A DNA stretch of 28,758 nucleotides from Pseudomonadota bacterium (lineage in GTDB: Bacteria; Desulfobacterota; Desulfovibrionia; Desulfovibrionales; Desulfovibrionaceae). Positions 1-8,475 of the stretch are shown one piece after another. How positions within the stretch are numbered: position 1 is the first letter of the stretch; every line of letters starts with the position of its first letter. The translations under genes and the position numbers were made by a program. The notes beneath the pieces were generated by a model, which worked only from the letters and a program-made list of their open reading frames with translations, had not been told where the DNA came from and ran no database searches. The stretch covers positions 1-28,758 of the forward strand of contig JAEYOJ010000001.1 in the NCBI GenBank assembly GCA_023411815.1, in the 5' to 3' direction.

Positions 1-611
1 GCGATGAGCCTGGCTCCGGCCGCGTTGGGATGGATGCCGTCGTCCAGGTTCAGGGATGCTTGCGCGGCCACGTCCTGCAGCAGGAACGGGTAAAAAAAGG
101 TCCCGTGCTTCTCGGCCAGGCGGGGAAAGACCGCGTTGTAGCGCTGGACGTAGTCCCTGCCCAGGTTGGGCGCGGCATGCATTCCGGCCAGCAGCGTGCA
201 AACGCCCTGCTGCCCCAGCCGGGTCAAGATGGCGTCCAGGTTGTGCTGCATGGTTTCCGGCGCGATCCCGCGCAGCATGTCGTTGGCCCCGAGGGCAACC
301 ACGGCGAAGTCGGGTTTGTCCTGCAGCGCCCAGCTCAGACGCGCTAGGCCGCCGGCCGAGGTGTCGCCGGACACGCCGGCATTGACCACGCGTATGTCGT
401 GCCCTCTCTTCGCAAACATCTCCTGGACCTGCTCGGGCCAGGCTTGACCAAGGTCCAGGCCGTAGCCTGCCGTCAGGCTGTCGCCCAGGGCCAGGAGCAC
501 TGGCCTCTCGTCATTGGCCATGGCTGCCTCCGTTGCCAAAAAGAGACAAGTTGCTAGTATGGGCAGCGTTGCAGCCACCCACCATTTGTAGCCCCGCAGG
601 AACCCGCACAT
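1..611 (-). CDS. tesA: TesA-type periplasmic esterase/thioesterase (3' end cut by window edge)
   Basis: SGNH/GDSL hydrolase that cleaves acyl esters and thioesters, probably in the periplasm. 203 codons are visible; E. coli TesA is about 208 aa, so only a few residues are missing. All four family blocks are readable: GDSLTAGYG (catalytic Ser at about residue 44), NAGVSGDTSAGG (block II Gly), GAND (block III Asn) and DDGIHPN (catalytic Asp and His) near the cut end. The first 32 residues form a good signal peptide: Arg/Lys, then a hydrophobic stretch, ending in A-M-A before NDERP. That favours the ATG at 611, whose GGAGG lies 11 nt upstream. An alternative ATG at 521 has a tighter SD (GGAGG, 5-nt gap) and would give a cytosolic form without the signal. 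Divergent from ybbA, the same arrangement as in E. coli tesA-ybbA. The 611 start overlaps the ybbA start by 2 nt. Confidence 0.88.
   Translation of the reverse strand, partial: MCGFLRGYKWWVAATLPILATCLFLATEAAMANDERPVLLALGDSLTAGYGLDLGQAWPEQVQEMFAKRGHDIRVVNAGVSGDTSAGGLARLSWALQDKPDFAVVALGANDMLRGIAPETMQHNLDAILTRLGQQGVCTLLAGMHAAPNLGRDYVQRYNAVFPRLAEKHGTFFYPFLLQDVAAQASLNLDDGIHPNAAGARLI
533..560 (+). promoter_or_regulatory. Putative sigma70 promoter for the ABC ATPase gene
   Basis: TTGCCA (533-538), a 16-bp spacer and TAGTAT (555-560). The implied start near 567 leaves a leader of roughly 43 nt before the ATG at 610. It lies inside the signal-peptide codons of the divergent tesA if tesA starts at 611. 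Judged by eye only. Confidence 0.4.
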
Positions 612-1293
612 GCCAGAAGCATCCTCCATGGTTGAGCTTTCCGATGTATCGCTGACCCTATCCGGCGGCGCAGGGCCGGTCAACATCCTGCGCGGCGTGA
701 GCCTGACGCTCGGGCCGGGCGAGGCCGTCGGCGTCATGGGCCCCTCGGGCTCGGGCAAGACCTCCCTGCTCATGGTCGTCTCCGGCTTGGAGAAGGCCAC
801 CTCCGGCAGCGTGCGCGTTGCTGGTCGCGACCTCTCGGTCCTGGGCGAGGACGAGCTTGCGCGATTCCGTCTGCACCACATAGGCATCGTGTTCCAGTCG
901 TTCCACCTGCTGCCGGCCATGACCGCCCTGGAGAACGTGGCCCTGCCCCTGGAACTGCTGGGCGAGCGCAAGGCGCACAAAATGGCCGAAGAGGCCCTGG
1001 ACTCGGTGGGACTCTCCGGACGGATGGCGCACTTTCCGGCCGAGCTGTCCGGCGGCGAGCAGCAGCGCGTGGCGCTGGCGCGGGCCTTTGCCGCTCGGCC
1101 GGTCCTGCTCCTGGCCGACGAGCCCACGGGCAACCTGGACGAGGCCACGGGCGCCACGGTCATGGACCTGCTCTTCCGGCTTCAGCGCGAATACGGCACA
1201 ACGCTTCTGCTCGTGACGCACGACAACCGCCTGGCCAGCCGTTGCGGCCGCCGCCTGCGCATGCATGGCGGCATTATCGGCGCGATTGAGTAA
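610..1293 (+). CDS. ybbA: ABC transporter ATP-binding protein, YbbA/LolD type
   Basis: ATPase subunit of a MacB/FtsX-class transporter, 227 aa, cytoplasmic face of the membrane. Visible motifs: Walker A GPSGSGKTS (residues 44-52), Q-loop Gln96, signature LSGGEQQR (146-153), Walker B LLLADEP (about 166-172) with catalytic Glu171, D-loop NLD (175-177) and switch His204. LSGGEQQRVALARA and DEPTGNLD are typical of the LolD/MacB/YbbA family. The ATG at 610 is preceded by AGGAA at a suitable distance; the next ATG (628) has no SD. The expected partner is the FtsX-like permease at 4677-7187, which in E. coli directly follows ybbA but here is separated by two minus-strand genes. LolD is the alternative, but divergence from tesA favours YbbA. 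Confidence 0.9.
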   Translation: MPEASSMVELSDVSLTLSGGAGPVNILRGVSLTLGPGEAVGVMGPSGSGKTSLLMVVSGLEKATSGSVRVAGRDLSVLGEDELARFRLHHIGIVFQSFHLLPAMTALENVALPLELLGERKAHKMAEEALDSVGLSGRMAHFPAELSGGEQQRVALARAFAARPVLLLADEPTGNLDEATGATVMDLLFRLQREYGTTLLLVTHDNRLASRCGRRLRMHGGIIGAIE

Positions 1294-1349
1294 ATTGATA
1301 GCCGCAGGCAAGGCATGCCCCAAGCTCCTTCAATGGCGCGGTTGCCGCC

Positions 1350-3026
1350 CTATCCGGCAGGCCTCTTGATATTCCGCGCCACCGATGACAGCACGCGGGA
1401 CAGCTCCTGCATGTCGATGGGTTTGGAGATGTAGTCGTCCATGCCCACGGCGAGCAGGCGCTCCCTGTCGCCGGTCACGGCATAGGCGGTCAGGGCGATG
1501 ATGGGGACATGAGGATCGACCTCCTTGAGCGCGCCGCTCCTGATGATGCGGGTCGCCTCCTCGCCCGACATTTCCGGCATGCGCACGTCCATGAAGACGC
1601 AGTCGAAGTGCTGTTTTTTCAGTATCTCCAGCGCCTCCCTGCCGTTAGTCGCCACCGCGACCTTGTGGCCCCGCTGTTCAAGAAGGCTCTGGGCCAAAAA
1701 CTGGTTGATCAGGTTGTCCTCGACCAGCAGGATGGACAGAGGCTCGCTCGTCTCGGACGTCTTGCCAGATTCCTGGGTTCGCGCCGTCTCCGTCCGGCTC
1801 GCCGCCCTGGACAGTCCGACGGTGAAGTAAAACGTGCTGCCCTTGTCGGGTTCGCTCACCACCCAGATCCTTCCGCCCATGATTCCCACGAGCTGCTTCG
1901 AGATGGCCAGCCCGAGGCCCGTGCCGCCGTACTTCATGTGCGCCGAGGTCCCGACCTGGGAGAAACTCTCGAAAATGCTCTCCTGCTTCTCGGCCGGAAT
2001 GCCTATGCCGGTGTCCCGGACGCTGAACAGGAGCCGGACGTCCTCTCCGCCCGTCCGGACTTCCGGCTCGGTCCGCTCGACCCGCACGATGACGCTGCCG
2101 CGCTCGGTGAACTTGATGGCGTTGCCGACCACGTTTGTCAGCACCTGGCGTATGCGGCCCTGATCGCCCGAGAGCCGCTCGGGAATGTCGGAGTCGACAC
2201 TCCAGAGCAGGGGAAGCCCCTTGTCCTTGGCCGAGAAGGAAAGAGGCCTGAGCGTCGTTTCCATCATGTGGCGCAGGTCGAACTCGCCGATGTCCAGGCG
2301 CATCCTGCCTGCTTCGACCTTGGAGAAGTCCAGGATGTCGTTGATGATGTTGAGGAGCGAATGCCCCGACTGCTTGATGAACCCCAGGTACTCGCGCGTC
2401 TGGCCGTCGCTGGCGGTGAGCAGGGCGAGTTCGGCCATGCCGATGATCCCGTTCATGGGCGTGCGTATCTCGTGGCTGATATTGGCCAGGAACTCGCTCT
2501 TGGCCCTGCTGGCCGCCTCGGCCGTCTCCTTGGCCTGCTTCAGCTCGTCCTCGGTCTTCTTGCGCTCCGTGATGTCCCGCACCACGGCCACGGCGTAGCG
2601 CTTCCCCTCAAAGATGTGCAGGCTCAGGCTTATCTCCAGGGGGACGCTGCGGTCGTCGGGCGCGTGCATGACCATCTGGAACCGCTCCTCGGCCGGGAGA
2701 TCGGCCTCTCCGCCGGCGGAGAGGTGCCCTTCCCACGAATCCGCGGTCTCGCCCGGAAGGACATCCCGCAGGCCGATCCGTTTCGCCTCCGGCTTGCTCC
2801 GGCCTATGAGACGGCAGGCCGCGTCGTTGAGGTCGATGATGCGGTCGGAGGCGATATCGACAAGAAATATGGCGTCGCCCACCGCGTCCAGCAGGACGCG
2901 GAAGCGCTCCAGATCCGCAAGGCGGCGCTGCAGCTCCGGGTAGTAGGTCTTTCTGACGGACCTCTCGCCCAGGCCGATGAGCTTGTCGCGCAAAGGATCG
3001 TGTTCACGGTCAGAGGGCCTGCTCAT
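1350..3026 (-). CDS. Soluble hybrid sensor histidine kinase (PAS-HisKA-HATPase-receiver)
   Basis: 558 aa with no membrane segment, so probably a cytoplasmic sensor. Order: N-terminal helix, PAS domain (about 41-155, ending VVRDITERKKTED), coiled linker, HisKA with ANISHEIRTP (phospho-His185), HATPase with N-box Asn302 (GNAIKF), DTGIGIP (Asp338, 338-344) and GGTGLGLAIS (367-376), then a C-terminal receiver (431-545) with phospho-Asp480 in FMDVRMPEM and Lys535. It lacks an Hpt domain, so a separate phosphotransfer protein is needed; the receiver-Hpt protein at 7598-8422 could supply it. The start overlaps the 3' end of the upstream alcohol dehydrogenase gene by 17 nt, suggesting co-transcription and coupling; its own SD is weak (GAAAG). 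The signal sensed cannot be read from the PAS sequence. Confidence 0.93.
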   Translation of the reverse strand: MSRPSDREHDPLRDKLIGLGERSVRKTYYPELQRRLADLERFRVLLDAVGDAIFLVDIASDRIIDLNDAACRLIGRSKPEAKRIGLRDVLPGETADSWEGHLSAGGEADLPAEERFQMVMHAPDDRSVPLEISLSLHIFEGKRYAVAVVRDITERKKTEDELKQAKETAEAASRAKSEFLANISHEIRTPMNGIIGMAELALLTASDGQTREYLGFIKQSGHSLLNIINDILDFSKVEAGRMRLDIGEFDLRHMMETTLRPLSFSAKDKGLPLLWSVDSDIPERLSGDQGRIRQVLTNVVGNAIKFTERGSVIVRVERTEPEVRTGGEDVRLLFSVRDTGIGIPAEKQESIFESFSQVGTSAHMKYGGTGLGLAISKQLVGIMGGRIWVVSEPDKGSTFYFTVGLSRAASRTETARTQESGKTSETSEPLSILLVEDNLINQFLAQSLLEQRGHKVAVATNGREALEILKKQHFDCVFMDVRMPEMSGEEATRIIRSGALKEVDPHVPIIALTAYAVTGDRERLLAVGMDDYISKPIDMQELSRVLSSVARNIKRPAG

Positions 3027-4176
3027 ACAATCTTTCGATATCCTTTTGCGTCGGTCGGCGGGGATTGGTGATCATGCACGGGTCCCGCATGGCATTTTCG
3101 GCCAATTTCGGAATATCCGCCCGCGTGACGCCGAGCTCACCGAGCGTACTGGTCACGCCGACCTCCCGCCTGAGCCCGTCGATAGCGTCCAGAAGCACCC
3201 TTTTCCTGTGAGCCATGGTCATTCCCTTCAGGTCGAGGCCCATGGCTTCGCCGATATCGCAATACCGCTCCGCGACCAGTTCGAAATTGAAGTCGATGAC
3301 ATGGCGGAGCAGGATCGCGTTGCTTTCGCCATGATGCGTGTCGAGAAGCCCGCCCAGACTGTGCGCCATGGCGTGCACCGCGCCCAGGATGGCATTGGAG
3401 AAAGCCAGCCCCGCATCCAGGCTGCCCAGCATCATTTTAGCACGCAGGCCGAGGTTCTGCTGGTCTCGCATGACAGCGGGCAAGGTCGTGAAAATGCGCC
3501 GGAGCGCACTCAGGGCAAAGAGGTTCGTGACAGGGGAGCTGGCGTTGGAGATATAGGCCTCTATGGCGTGGGTCAGGGCGTCGAAGCCGCAGCTGGCGGT
3601 CGTTTCCAGGTCCATGGTCGTGGTCAGGACAGGGTCGATGAGCGCCGCGTCCGGAACCATGGTCTTGCTGACGATGGCGATCTTCAAACGGCGAGCGGTG
3701 TCATTGATGATGGCGAACTGGGACACGTCGGCCGAGCTGCCTGCGGTCGTGGGCACGCAGACGAGGGGAGGGCCCGGGACATCCACCTGGTCCACGCCCT
3801 CGAACTCCAGGATGTGGCGCTTGCTGGCGCTGACTATGCCCACCCCCTTGGCCAGATCCATGGGGCTGCCGCCGCCCACGGCGACAATGGCGTCGCAGCC
3901 CTCCCGCTCGTAGACGCGCGCGCCCTCCATTACTTCGTGATCGCGGGGATTGGGGGTTACGTCGGAATACATCGCCCATGACAGTCCCGCTTCCTCGAGG
4001 CTGGCCTGGACCTTGCCCACCCAGCCGGCGGCGATCAGTTTGGGGTCGGTGACCAGGAGCACCCGCCTCGCGCCCAGGTTCACGGCGTATTGCCCGGCAA
4101 GGCCGGAGGCGTCCCGGCCGAAGACGAACTCCGGCGCGACGAACTTCCGCAATTCAAGGAACTGGATGTCTTCCAT
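3010..4176 (-). CDS. Iron-containing (group III) NAD-dependent alcohol dehydrogenase
   Basis: 388 aa, usual length for the Fe-ADH family that oxidises alcohols or reduces aldehydes with NAD(H) in the cytoplasm. The nucleotide-binding site shows GGGSPMDLAKG (101-111), followed by VPTTAGSSAD (141-150). By alignment with FucO, metal ligands are Asp199 and His203 (FDALTHAIEAY), His268 (AVHAMAHSLGG) and His282 (DTHHGESNA), with His272 as the active-site His. The start is set at 4176 because GGAGG lies 5 nt upstream; a longer frame extends to 4320 but adds only Arg/Ser-rich sequence and has no better SD. First gene of a pair with the hybrid kinase, which overlaps its end by 17 nt. Substrate unknown; ethanol or other alcohol oxidation would suit a sulfate reducer, but that is inference. 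Confidence 0.92.
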   Translation of the reverse strand: MEDIQFLELRKFVAPEFVFGRDASGLAGQYAVNLGARRVLLVTDPKLIAAGWVGKVQASLEEAGLSWAMYSDVTPNPRDHEVMEGARVYEREGCDAIVAVGGGSPMDLAKGVGIVSASKRHILEFEGVDQVDVPGPPLVCVPTTAGSSADVSQFAIINDTARRLKIAIVSKTMVPDAALIDPVLTTTMDLETTASCGFDALTHAIEAYISNASSPVTNLFALSALRRIFTTLPAVMRDQQNLGLRAKMMLGSLDAGLAFSNAILGAVHAMAHSLGGLLDTHHGESNAILLRHVIDFNFELVAERYCDIGEAMGLDLKGMTMAHRKRVLLDAIDGLRREVGVTSTLGELGVTRADIPKLAENAMRDPCMITNPRRPTQKDIERLYEQAL

Positions 4177-4676
4177 GATGACCTCCCGTCGGGCAGATGC
4201 GCCGGACCACTCATTCTGGCGCCGGACCGCCGGCATCCGACCGAGGCTTGAGCCATTCGTCCGCCGGAAGCCGGCCGACGCCGAGCGCCCTCTCCGTCCC
4301 GGCGCCGCAAGCCATGCCAACGAAGTCGCGGAGCATTGCCGTCAAAGGAGCACTTCGGACTGCGAGCCCAGGGACAGAGCCATCCAGGTTACACTCTTGA
4401 AACCATCGTACAGCATTGCCCCGGCATGACAACACGGAATCGTGAATACCGCGTCTACATGCGCCTTCCCGGCCACGTGCATTCCGGCGGCAAACGCAGC
4501 GGCTTTCCGGGAGGCCGTCGCCGCCGGACGATCTCCCGGTCGCTTCGGCCTTGTCCCGAGGCGGAGCAGACGCTATCCTGTCTCGAATGATCCTGGCCGT
4601 GCGCCGCGAGAACATTCATTGGCCGGAGAGGCTCCCTGCATAGAGAGGTCGCCTTCCCCTTGGCCCAGAGGCTTTC
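4177..4676. other. 500-bp divergent intergenic region
   Basis: Lies between the divergent alcohol dehydrogenase and permease genes. Several open frames cross it, but they are Arg/Pro/Ala-rich, lack SD sites and have no recognisable motif, so I call it non-coding. It holds a putative promoter for the permease (4551-4579). A 10-bp direct repeat, GCGCCGGACC, occurs twice near 4198-4230 with about 20 bp between copy starts, which could be a regulator site or chance. I see no -24/-12 sigma54 signature for the dehydrogenase. Confidence 0.5.
4551..4579 (+). promoter_or_regulatory. Putative sigma70 promoter for the FtsX-like permease
   Basis: TTGTCC (4551-4556), a 17-bp spacer and TATCCT (4574-4579), about 100 nt before the permease ATG. 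This would let the permease be expressed independently of the distant ATPase gene. Each hexamer matches consensus only partly. Confidence 0.33.
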
Positions 4677-7187
4677 ATGACTGCCCTCATCTTTTCCCTG
4701 GCCCGCCGCGAGCTGCGCGGAGGCCTCAGGCGTTTCGGAGTCTTTCTGGCCTGCCTGGCGCTCGGCGTCGGAGTCATCGCGGGTGTGGGCACGCTGTCCG
4801 AAGCCATCCGGCGCTCCCTGGCCCAGGATGCGCGGGCGCTGCTCGGCGGCGACGCGCAGCTGCGCACGACTTTCGCCGAGATTCCGCCTGATGTGCGGGC
4901 CTACGTGCAGGAGCGCGGACAGATATCCCGCATGGCTCGCATGCGCGCCATGGCCGGCCCGCCGGATGGAGGCCGGACCCTGGTGGAGCTCAAGGCCGTG
5001 GATGAGGCCTATCCTTTCTACGGCGAAATCGCCCTGAGCCCGGACATGGGCCTGGAGCTGGCCCTGGCCGAGCGCGATGGGCTGCCGGGCGCGGCGGCCG
5101 ACCAGGAGCTGCTGACGCAGCTCGGGCTTTCCCTGGGCCAGCGCATCGCCGTGGGCGACATGGAACTGGAGCTGCGCGCGGTCATCGACAGGGAACCGGA
5201 CCGGGTAGTATCGGCCTTCGCCCTCGGTCCGCGGCTCATGATCTCCATGCAGGCCCTTGAGTTGTCCGGCCTGCTCCTGCCCGGCAGCATGGTGCGCAGC
5301 GACTACAACCTCAAGCTGCCGGCCGGGATCGATGCCCAGCGCTTCGTGAAGGACCTGCGCGAGGCCTTTCCCGAAGCCTCCTGGAGCGTGTCGGACTATA
5401 CGCGCGCGGCACCCGGCGTGCGCCGCGTGGTGGAGCGCATGGGCCTGTTCCTGACCCTGGTGGGGCTTACGGCGCTCCTCGTGGGCGGCCTCGGCGTAGC
5501 CGGGGCCGTGGACGGTTATCTGTCCGGCAAGCTGCGCTCCATCGCCATACTCAAGTGCCTGGGCGCTCAGGGCGCGCTGGTCACGCGCGTCTACCTGACG
5601 CAGATCATGGCCCTTGCGTTCGTGGGCACGCTGCTTGGCCTGACCCTAGGACTTGCGCTGTCCTGGATAGCAGCCGGCATGCTGACGGGCTGGCTGCCCG
5701 TGGAGGTGCGCGTGGGCATATTCCCGGGCCCCCTGGCCACCGCGGCGGGCTTCGGCATACTCACGGCCCTGGTTTTCTCCCTGCCTCCGTTGCTGCGCGC
5801 GCGGGCCGTGCGGCCGGCCGGACTGTTCCGCTCCTATCGGGGGCCTGGCCGCCAGCCACTCACGGGCCGGGCGCGCCTGTACATCCTTCTGGCCGCGCTG
5901 GCCCTGGCCGCGTTCGCCGTGGCCGCGACTCCGCAGCGGACCACGGCGGCCTGGTTCGCCCTGGCCGCCGGACTGGCCTTCGGGCTGCAGCTGCTCCTTG
6001 GGCGCGGCCTGGCCCGGCTGGCCGGCACCCTCAAGCCCCGCAACCCCCTGCTGGCCATGTCCCTGCGCAGCCTGAGCCGCTCGGGCCATGCGCCCACGGC
6101 CATGGCCTCCCTGGGGCTCGGGCTCACGGTGCTCGTGGCCATCATGCTCGTGCAGGGCAACCTGCGCCGCCAGGTGGACACGGAGATGCCCGCAAGCGCG
6201 CCGAGCTTCTTCTTCGTGGATATCCAGCCGGACCAGGTGGGGCAGTTCGAATCCGCCGTGGGCCGAGTGGCCGGCGTGGAGCGCGTGGAGCGCAGGCCCA
6301 TGCTGCGGGCGCGCATAACGGCCATCGGCGGCGTATCCGTGTCCAAGGCCAAGGTCGATCCGTCCGCGGCCTGGGCCGTGCGCGGCGACCGGGGCGTGAC
6401 CTATGCGGCCGAGCTGCCCGAGCACAACCGGCTGGTGGCCGGTCAGTGGTGGTCGGCGGACTACTCGGGCGAGCCGCTCGTGTCCCTGGCCGCGGACATC
6501 GCCGAAGGCTTCGGCGTGGGCGTTGGCGACCGGCTCACCCTGAACATCCAGGGCCGCAGCTTCGAGGTGAGGATCGCCAGCCTGCGCGAGGTGGAATGGA
6601 CCAGCCTGGCCATGAACTTCTCGCTGGTCCTGTCGCCGGGCTTCCTGGAATCGGCGCCCCAGACGCACCTGGCCACGGTCTATGCCGCGCCCGGCTCCGA
6701 GGACGCGGTGTTCAAGGCCGTGACCTCGACCCTGCCCAACGTGACCGCCGTGCGCGTCAAGGACGCCCTGTCCACGGTCTCGCGCATGCTCTCGACCATG
6801 GGCAGGGCCGTGCTGGCCGTGGCCGGCGTGACCCTGGCCGCCGGGCTGCTCGTGCTGGCCGAAGCGCTGCGGGCGGGCCTGCGCCGCCGTTATTACGAGG
6901 CCGTGGTGCTCAAGACCTTGGGCGCCACCCGGCGCGACGTGCTGCTGCTCATGCTCTGGGAGCACCTGGCCCTGGGCCTGGGCGCCGGCCTGTCCGCCGC
7001 CCTGCTCGGCAGCCTTGCGGCCTGGCTCTCCGTCACCCGGCTCATGGAGGCGGTGCGCTGGACCTTCATGCCCGGCATGGTCGCGGGCACGGCCGCGGCA
7101 GGCGCACTGGCCGTGGTCCTGTTCGGCCTGGCGGGCATGCGCCGCATGCTCGGCCAGCGGCCTTGGCAGGTTCTGCGCAACGAGTAA
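4677..7187 (+). CDS. ybbP: FtsX-like ABC transporter permease, YbbP type
   Basis: 836 aa inner-membrane permease with two FtsX repeats, about the size of E. coli YbbP (804 aa). Layout: TM1 near 17-40 (LACLALGVGVIAG), a periplasmic MacB-like domain (about 41-250), first FtsX core (about 254-375, with GYLSGKLRSIAILKCLGA), central TM segments (about 400-440 and 475-495), a second periplasmic domain (about 500-700) and a C-terminal FtsX core (about 707-836, with YYEAVVLKTLGATRRDVLLL). The paired motifs RSIAILKCLGA and EAVVLKTLGAT are the family's coupling segments that contact the ATPase. SD AGAGG lies 6 nt before the ATG. In E. coli, ybbA and ybbP are adjacent and divergent from tesA; here the permease is 3.4 kb from the ATPase with its own likely promoter. 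Substrate unknown, perhaps a lipid or lipid-linked molecule given TesA linkage. Confidence 0.88.
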   Translation: MTALIFSLARRELRGGLRRFGVFLACLALGVGVIAGVGTLSEAIRRSLAQDARALLGGDAQLRTTFAEIPPDVRAYVQERGQISRMARMRAMAGPPDGGRTLVELKAVDEAYPFYGEIALSPDMGLELALAERDGLPGAAADQELLTQLGLSLGQRIAVGDMELELRAVIDREPDRVVSAFALGPRLMISMQALELSGLLLPGSMVRSDYNLKLPAGIDAQRFVKDLREAFPEASWSVSDYTRAAPGVRRVVERMGLFLTLVGLTALLVGGLGVAGAVDGYLSGKLRSIAILKCLGAQGALVTRVYLTQIMALAFVGTLLGLTLGLALSWIAAGMLTGWLPVEVRVGIFPGPLATAAGFGILTALVFSLPPLLRARAVRPAGLFRSYRGPGRQPLTGRARLYILLAALALAAFAVAATPQRTTAAWFALAAGLAFGLQLLLGRGLARLAGTLKPRNPLLAMSLRSLSRSGHAPTAMASLGLGLTVLVAIMLVQGNLRRQVDTEMPASAPSFFFVDIQPDQVGQFESAVGRVAGVERVERRPMLRARITAIGGVSVSKAKVDPSAAWAVRGDRGVTYAAELPEHNRLVAGQWWSADYSGEPLVSLAADIAEGFGVGVGDRLTLNIQGRSFEVRIASLREVEWTSLAMNFSLVLSPGFLESAPQTHLATVYAAPGSEDAVFKAVTSTLPNVTAVRVKDALSTVSRMLSTMGRAVLAVAGVTLAAGLLVLAEALRAGLRRRYYEAVVLKTLGATRRDVLLLMLWEHLALGLGAGLSAALLGSLAAWLSVTRLMEAVRWTFMPGMVAGTAAAGALAVVLFGLAGMRRMLGQRPWQVLRNE

Positions 7188-7597
7188 AGCGGAGACCCGG
7201 CCGTCCCATGCGTCCAGGTCACCGGCTCGACGCTAGAGCTCATCAACTTTAAGACGTTCGCTTCGACGTTGACGGCGCAAGTGAATTGCGCCTACGCCTG
7301 CGCGACGGTAAGCCAAGACTTGGCTTGCAGAGCATTTTTAAAGTGAAAATGCTCTATGCGCCGAAGCCGTCGCCGAAATGTCACACTGAGCCGGCAATGT
7401 CGTCCCATCCTGCCGTCATCGCAGGCGATTGCCCTGCCCCCCTGTAGCTGTAGAGGCTGTTCCGCTCGAAAGAGCCCTGAAAATTCATGTTCCCCTGTTC
7501 CCATGACCCCAAAGTTCTGGTAGTGCTCGGCCCGATACTCTGTGCATTGCGCGCCACGAGCCGTGGCCTGAAATGTTGAACACGGGAGGGAGCCTTC
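7188..7597. other. Intergenic region with clustered hairpins
   Basis: 410 bp between the permease and the receiver-Hpt gene. The first half holds the three-hairpin element listed separately. Near the 3' end, GCCACG-AGC-CGTGGC (7553-7567) can fold in the leader of the receiver-Hpt gene. Short minus-strand open frames here (for example 7292-7504) contain no recognisable domain and cross the hairpins, so I do not call them genes. Confidence 0.5.
7274..7355. repeat. Three consecutive perfect stem-loops (possible dispersed extragenic element)
   Basis: Hairpin 1: GGCGCAA-GTGAA-TTGCGCC (7274-7292). Hairpin 2: AAGCCAA-GAC-TTGGCTT (7310-7326). Hairpin 3: AGAGCATTTT-TAAAGTG-AAAATGCTCT (7329-7355), a 10-bp perfect stem. 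All three stems are perfect and lie within 82 bp. None is followed by a run of T, so a simple intrinsic terminator is not obvious, although hairpin 3 could end transcription of the permease. The density suggests a repetitive extragenic or structured element; copy number cannot be seen here. Confidence 0.6.
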
Positions 7598-8422
7598 ATG
7601 GCGGCATTACCGGCACGACACACGCAACCGGAACCTGACAGCGACGCACAGCCGTTCTCCGGCCCGGAGCTCGCGCAGGCCAGCACCGATCGCGGCCTGC
7701 GCGTTCTGGTGGCCGAGGACAACCCCGTGCACAGGGCTTATCTCCTGCAGACGCTCATCGACCTCGGCCACAGGCCCGAAGCCGCGGTCAACGGCATGGA
7801 AGCGGTTAAGCTGTTGAGTTCCATCGATTTCGACCTGGCTTTCCTGGATCTGCGCATGCCCGTGTTGAGCGGCGAGGAAGTGCTGCGCAGCATTAGGGAC
7901 GGATTTATCGCCAGGGCCGATCCAGCCTTGCCGGTAGTTGCGGTGACAGCCCAGTGCGAGCGCGGCCTGCGGGTGCGCATGTCGACCGCGGGCTTCGACG
8001 CCTTTATCGGCAAGCCCTTGCGCCGCAGCGATGTCTTCCAAGCCCTGAAGACGCTCGTGAATCAAGACGGGCGCGAAACGCCGGCCGTGGACCTGCCGGC
8101 CGCCAGGAGCTGGCTGTGCAATGACGACGGCACGGTCTTCAAGCGCATCCTGAACATCTTCCTGGAGCAGGCCACGGGCTTTCTGGGCCTGGCCTCCGCC
8201 GCCCTTGCCGCCGGCGACACGGATACGCTCCGCTTCGGCAGCCATTCCCTGGCCAATTCCGCGGGCATGCTGCAGGCCGAGCGGCTGCGACTGGCCTGCC
8301 TGGACCTGGAGAAAGCCTCAAGGGCCGGCGACGTGCAGGCCGCACGCCGGGCCTTGGCTCCGGTGGAACAGGAGCTGGCCCCGGTCACGGGGGCCGTGCG
8401 CGCCTATCTGGGGCAATGCTGA
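7598..8422 (+). CDS. Receiver-Hpt two-domain phosphorelay protein
   Basis: 274 aa soluble signalling protein. The receiver domain (about 34-155) has the acidic pair in VAEDNP (39-43), phospho-Asp84 in FLDLRMPVLSGEE and Lys139 in FIGKPL. A linker leads to an Hpt domain (about 165-272) with phospho-His216 in the motif HSLANSAGML, comparable to the usual HxLKGxAxxxG. There is no DNA-binding or enzymatic output domain, so it should pass phosphate from a kinase receiver to another regulator. The ATG at 7598 is supported by GGAGG with an 8-nt gap. The hybrid kinase at 1350-3026 has a receiver but no Hpt and is the nearest candidate partner; pairing is inferred from proximity and complementary domains only. 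Confidence 0.9.
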   Translation: MAALPARHTQPEPDSDAQPFSGPELAQASTDRGLRVLVAEDNPVHRAYLLQTLIDLGHRPEAAVNGMEAVKLLSSIDFDLAFLDLRMPVLSGEEVLRSIRDGFIARADPALPVVAVTAQCERGLRVRMSTAGFDAFIGKPLRRSDVFQALKTLVNQDGRETPAVDLPAARSWLCNDDGTVFKRILNIFLEQATGFLGLASAALAAGDTDTLRFGSHSLANSAGMLQAERLRLACLDLEKASRAGDVQAARRALAPVEQELAPVTGAVRAYLGQC

Positions 8423-8475
8423 AAGGCTGACCTGCGGCTTTCCTGCCAATAAATAATAGTGTCTCACAGATCAGC

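Noticed and set aside
1509..3071. 520-codon plus-strand open frame opposite the histidine kinase
   Set aside because: The minus strand has all kinase motifs; the plus frame is low-information antisense.
5555..7252. 565-codon plus-strand frame within the permease
   Set aside because: Out-of-frame shadow rich in Gly/Arg/Ala/Pro; the permease frame has the FtsX motifs and TM segments.
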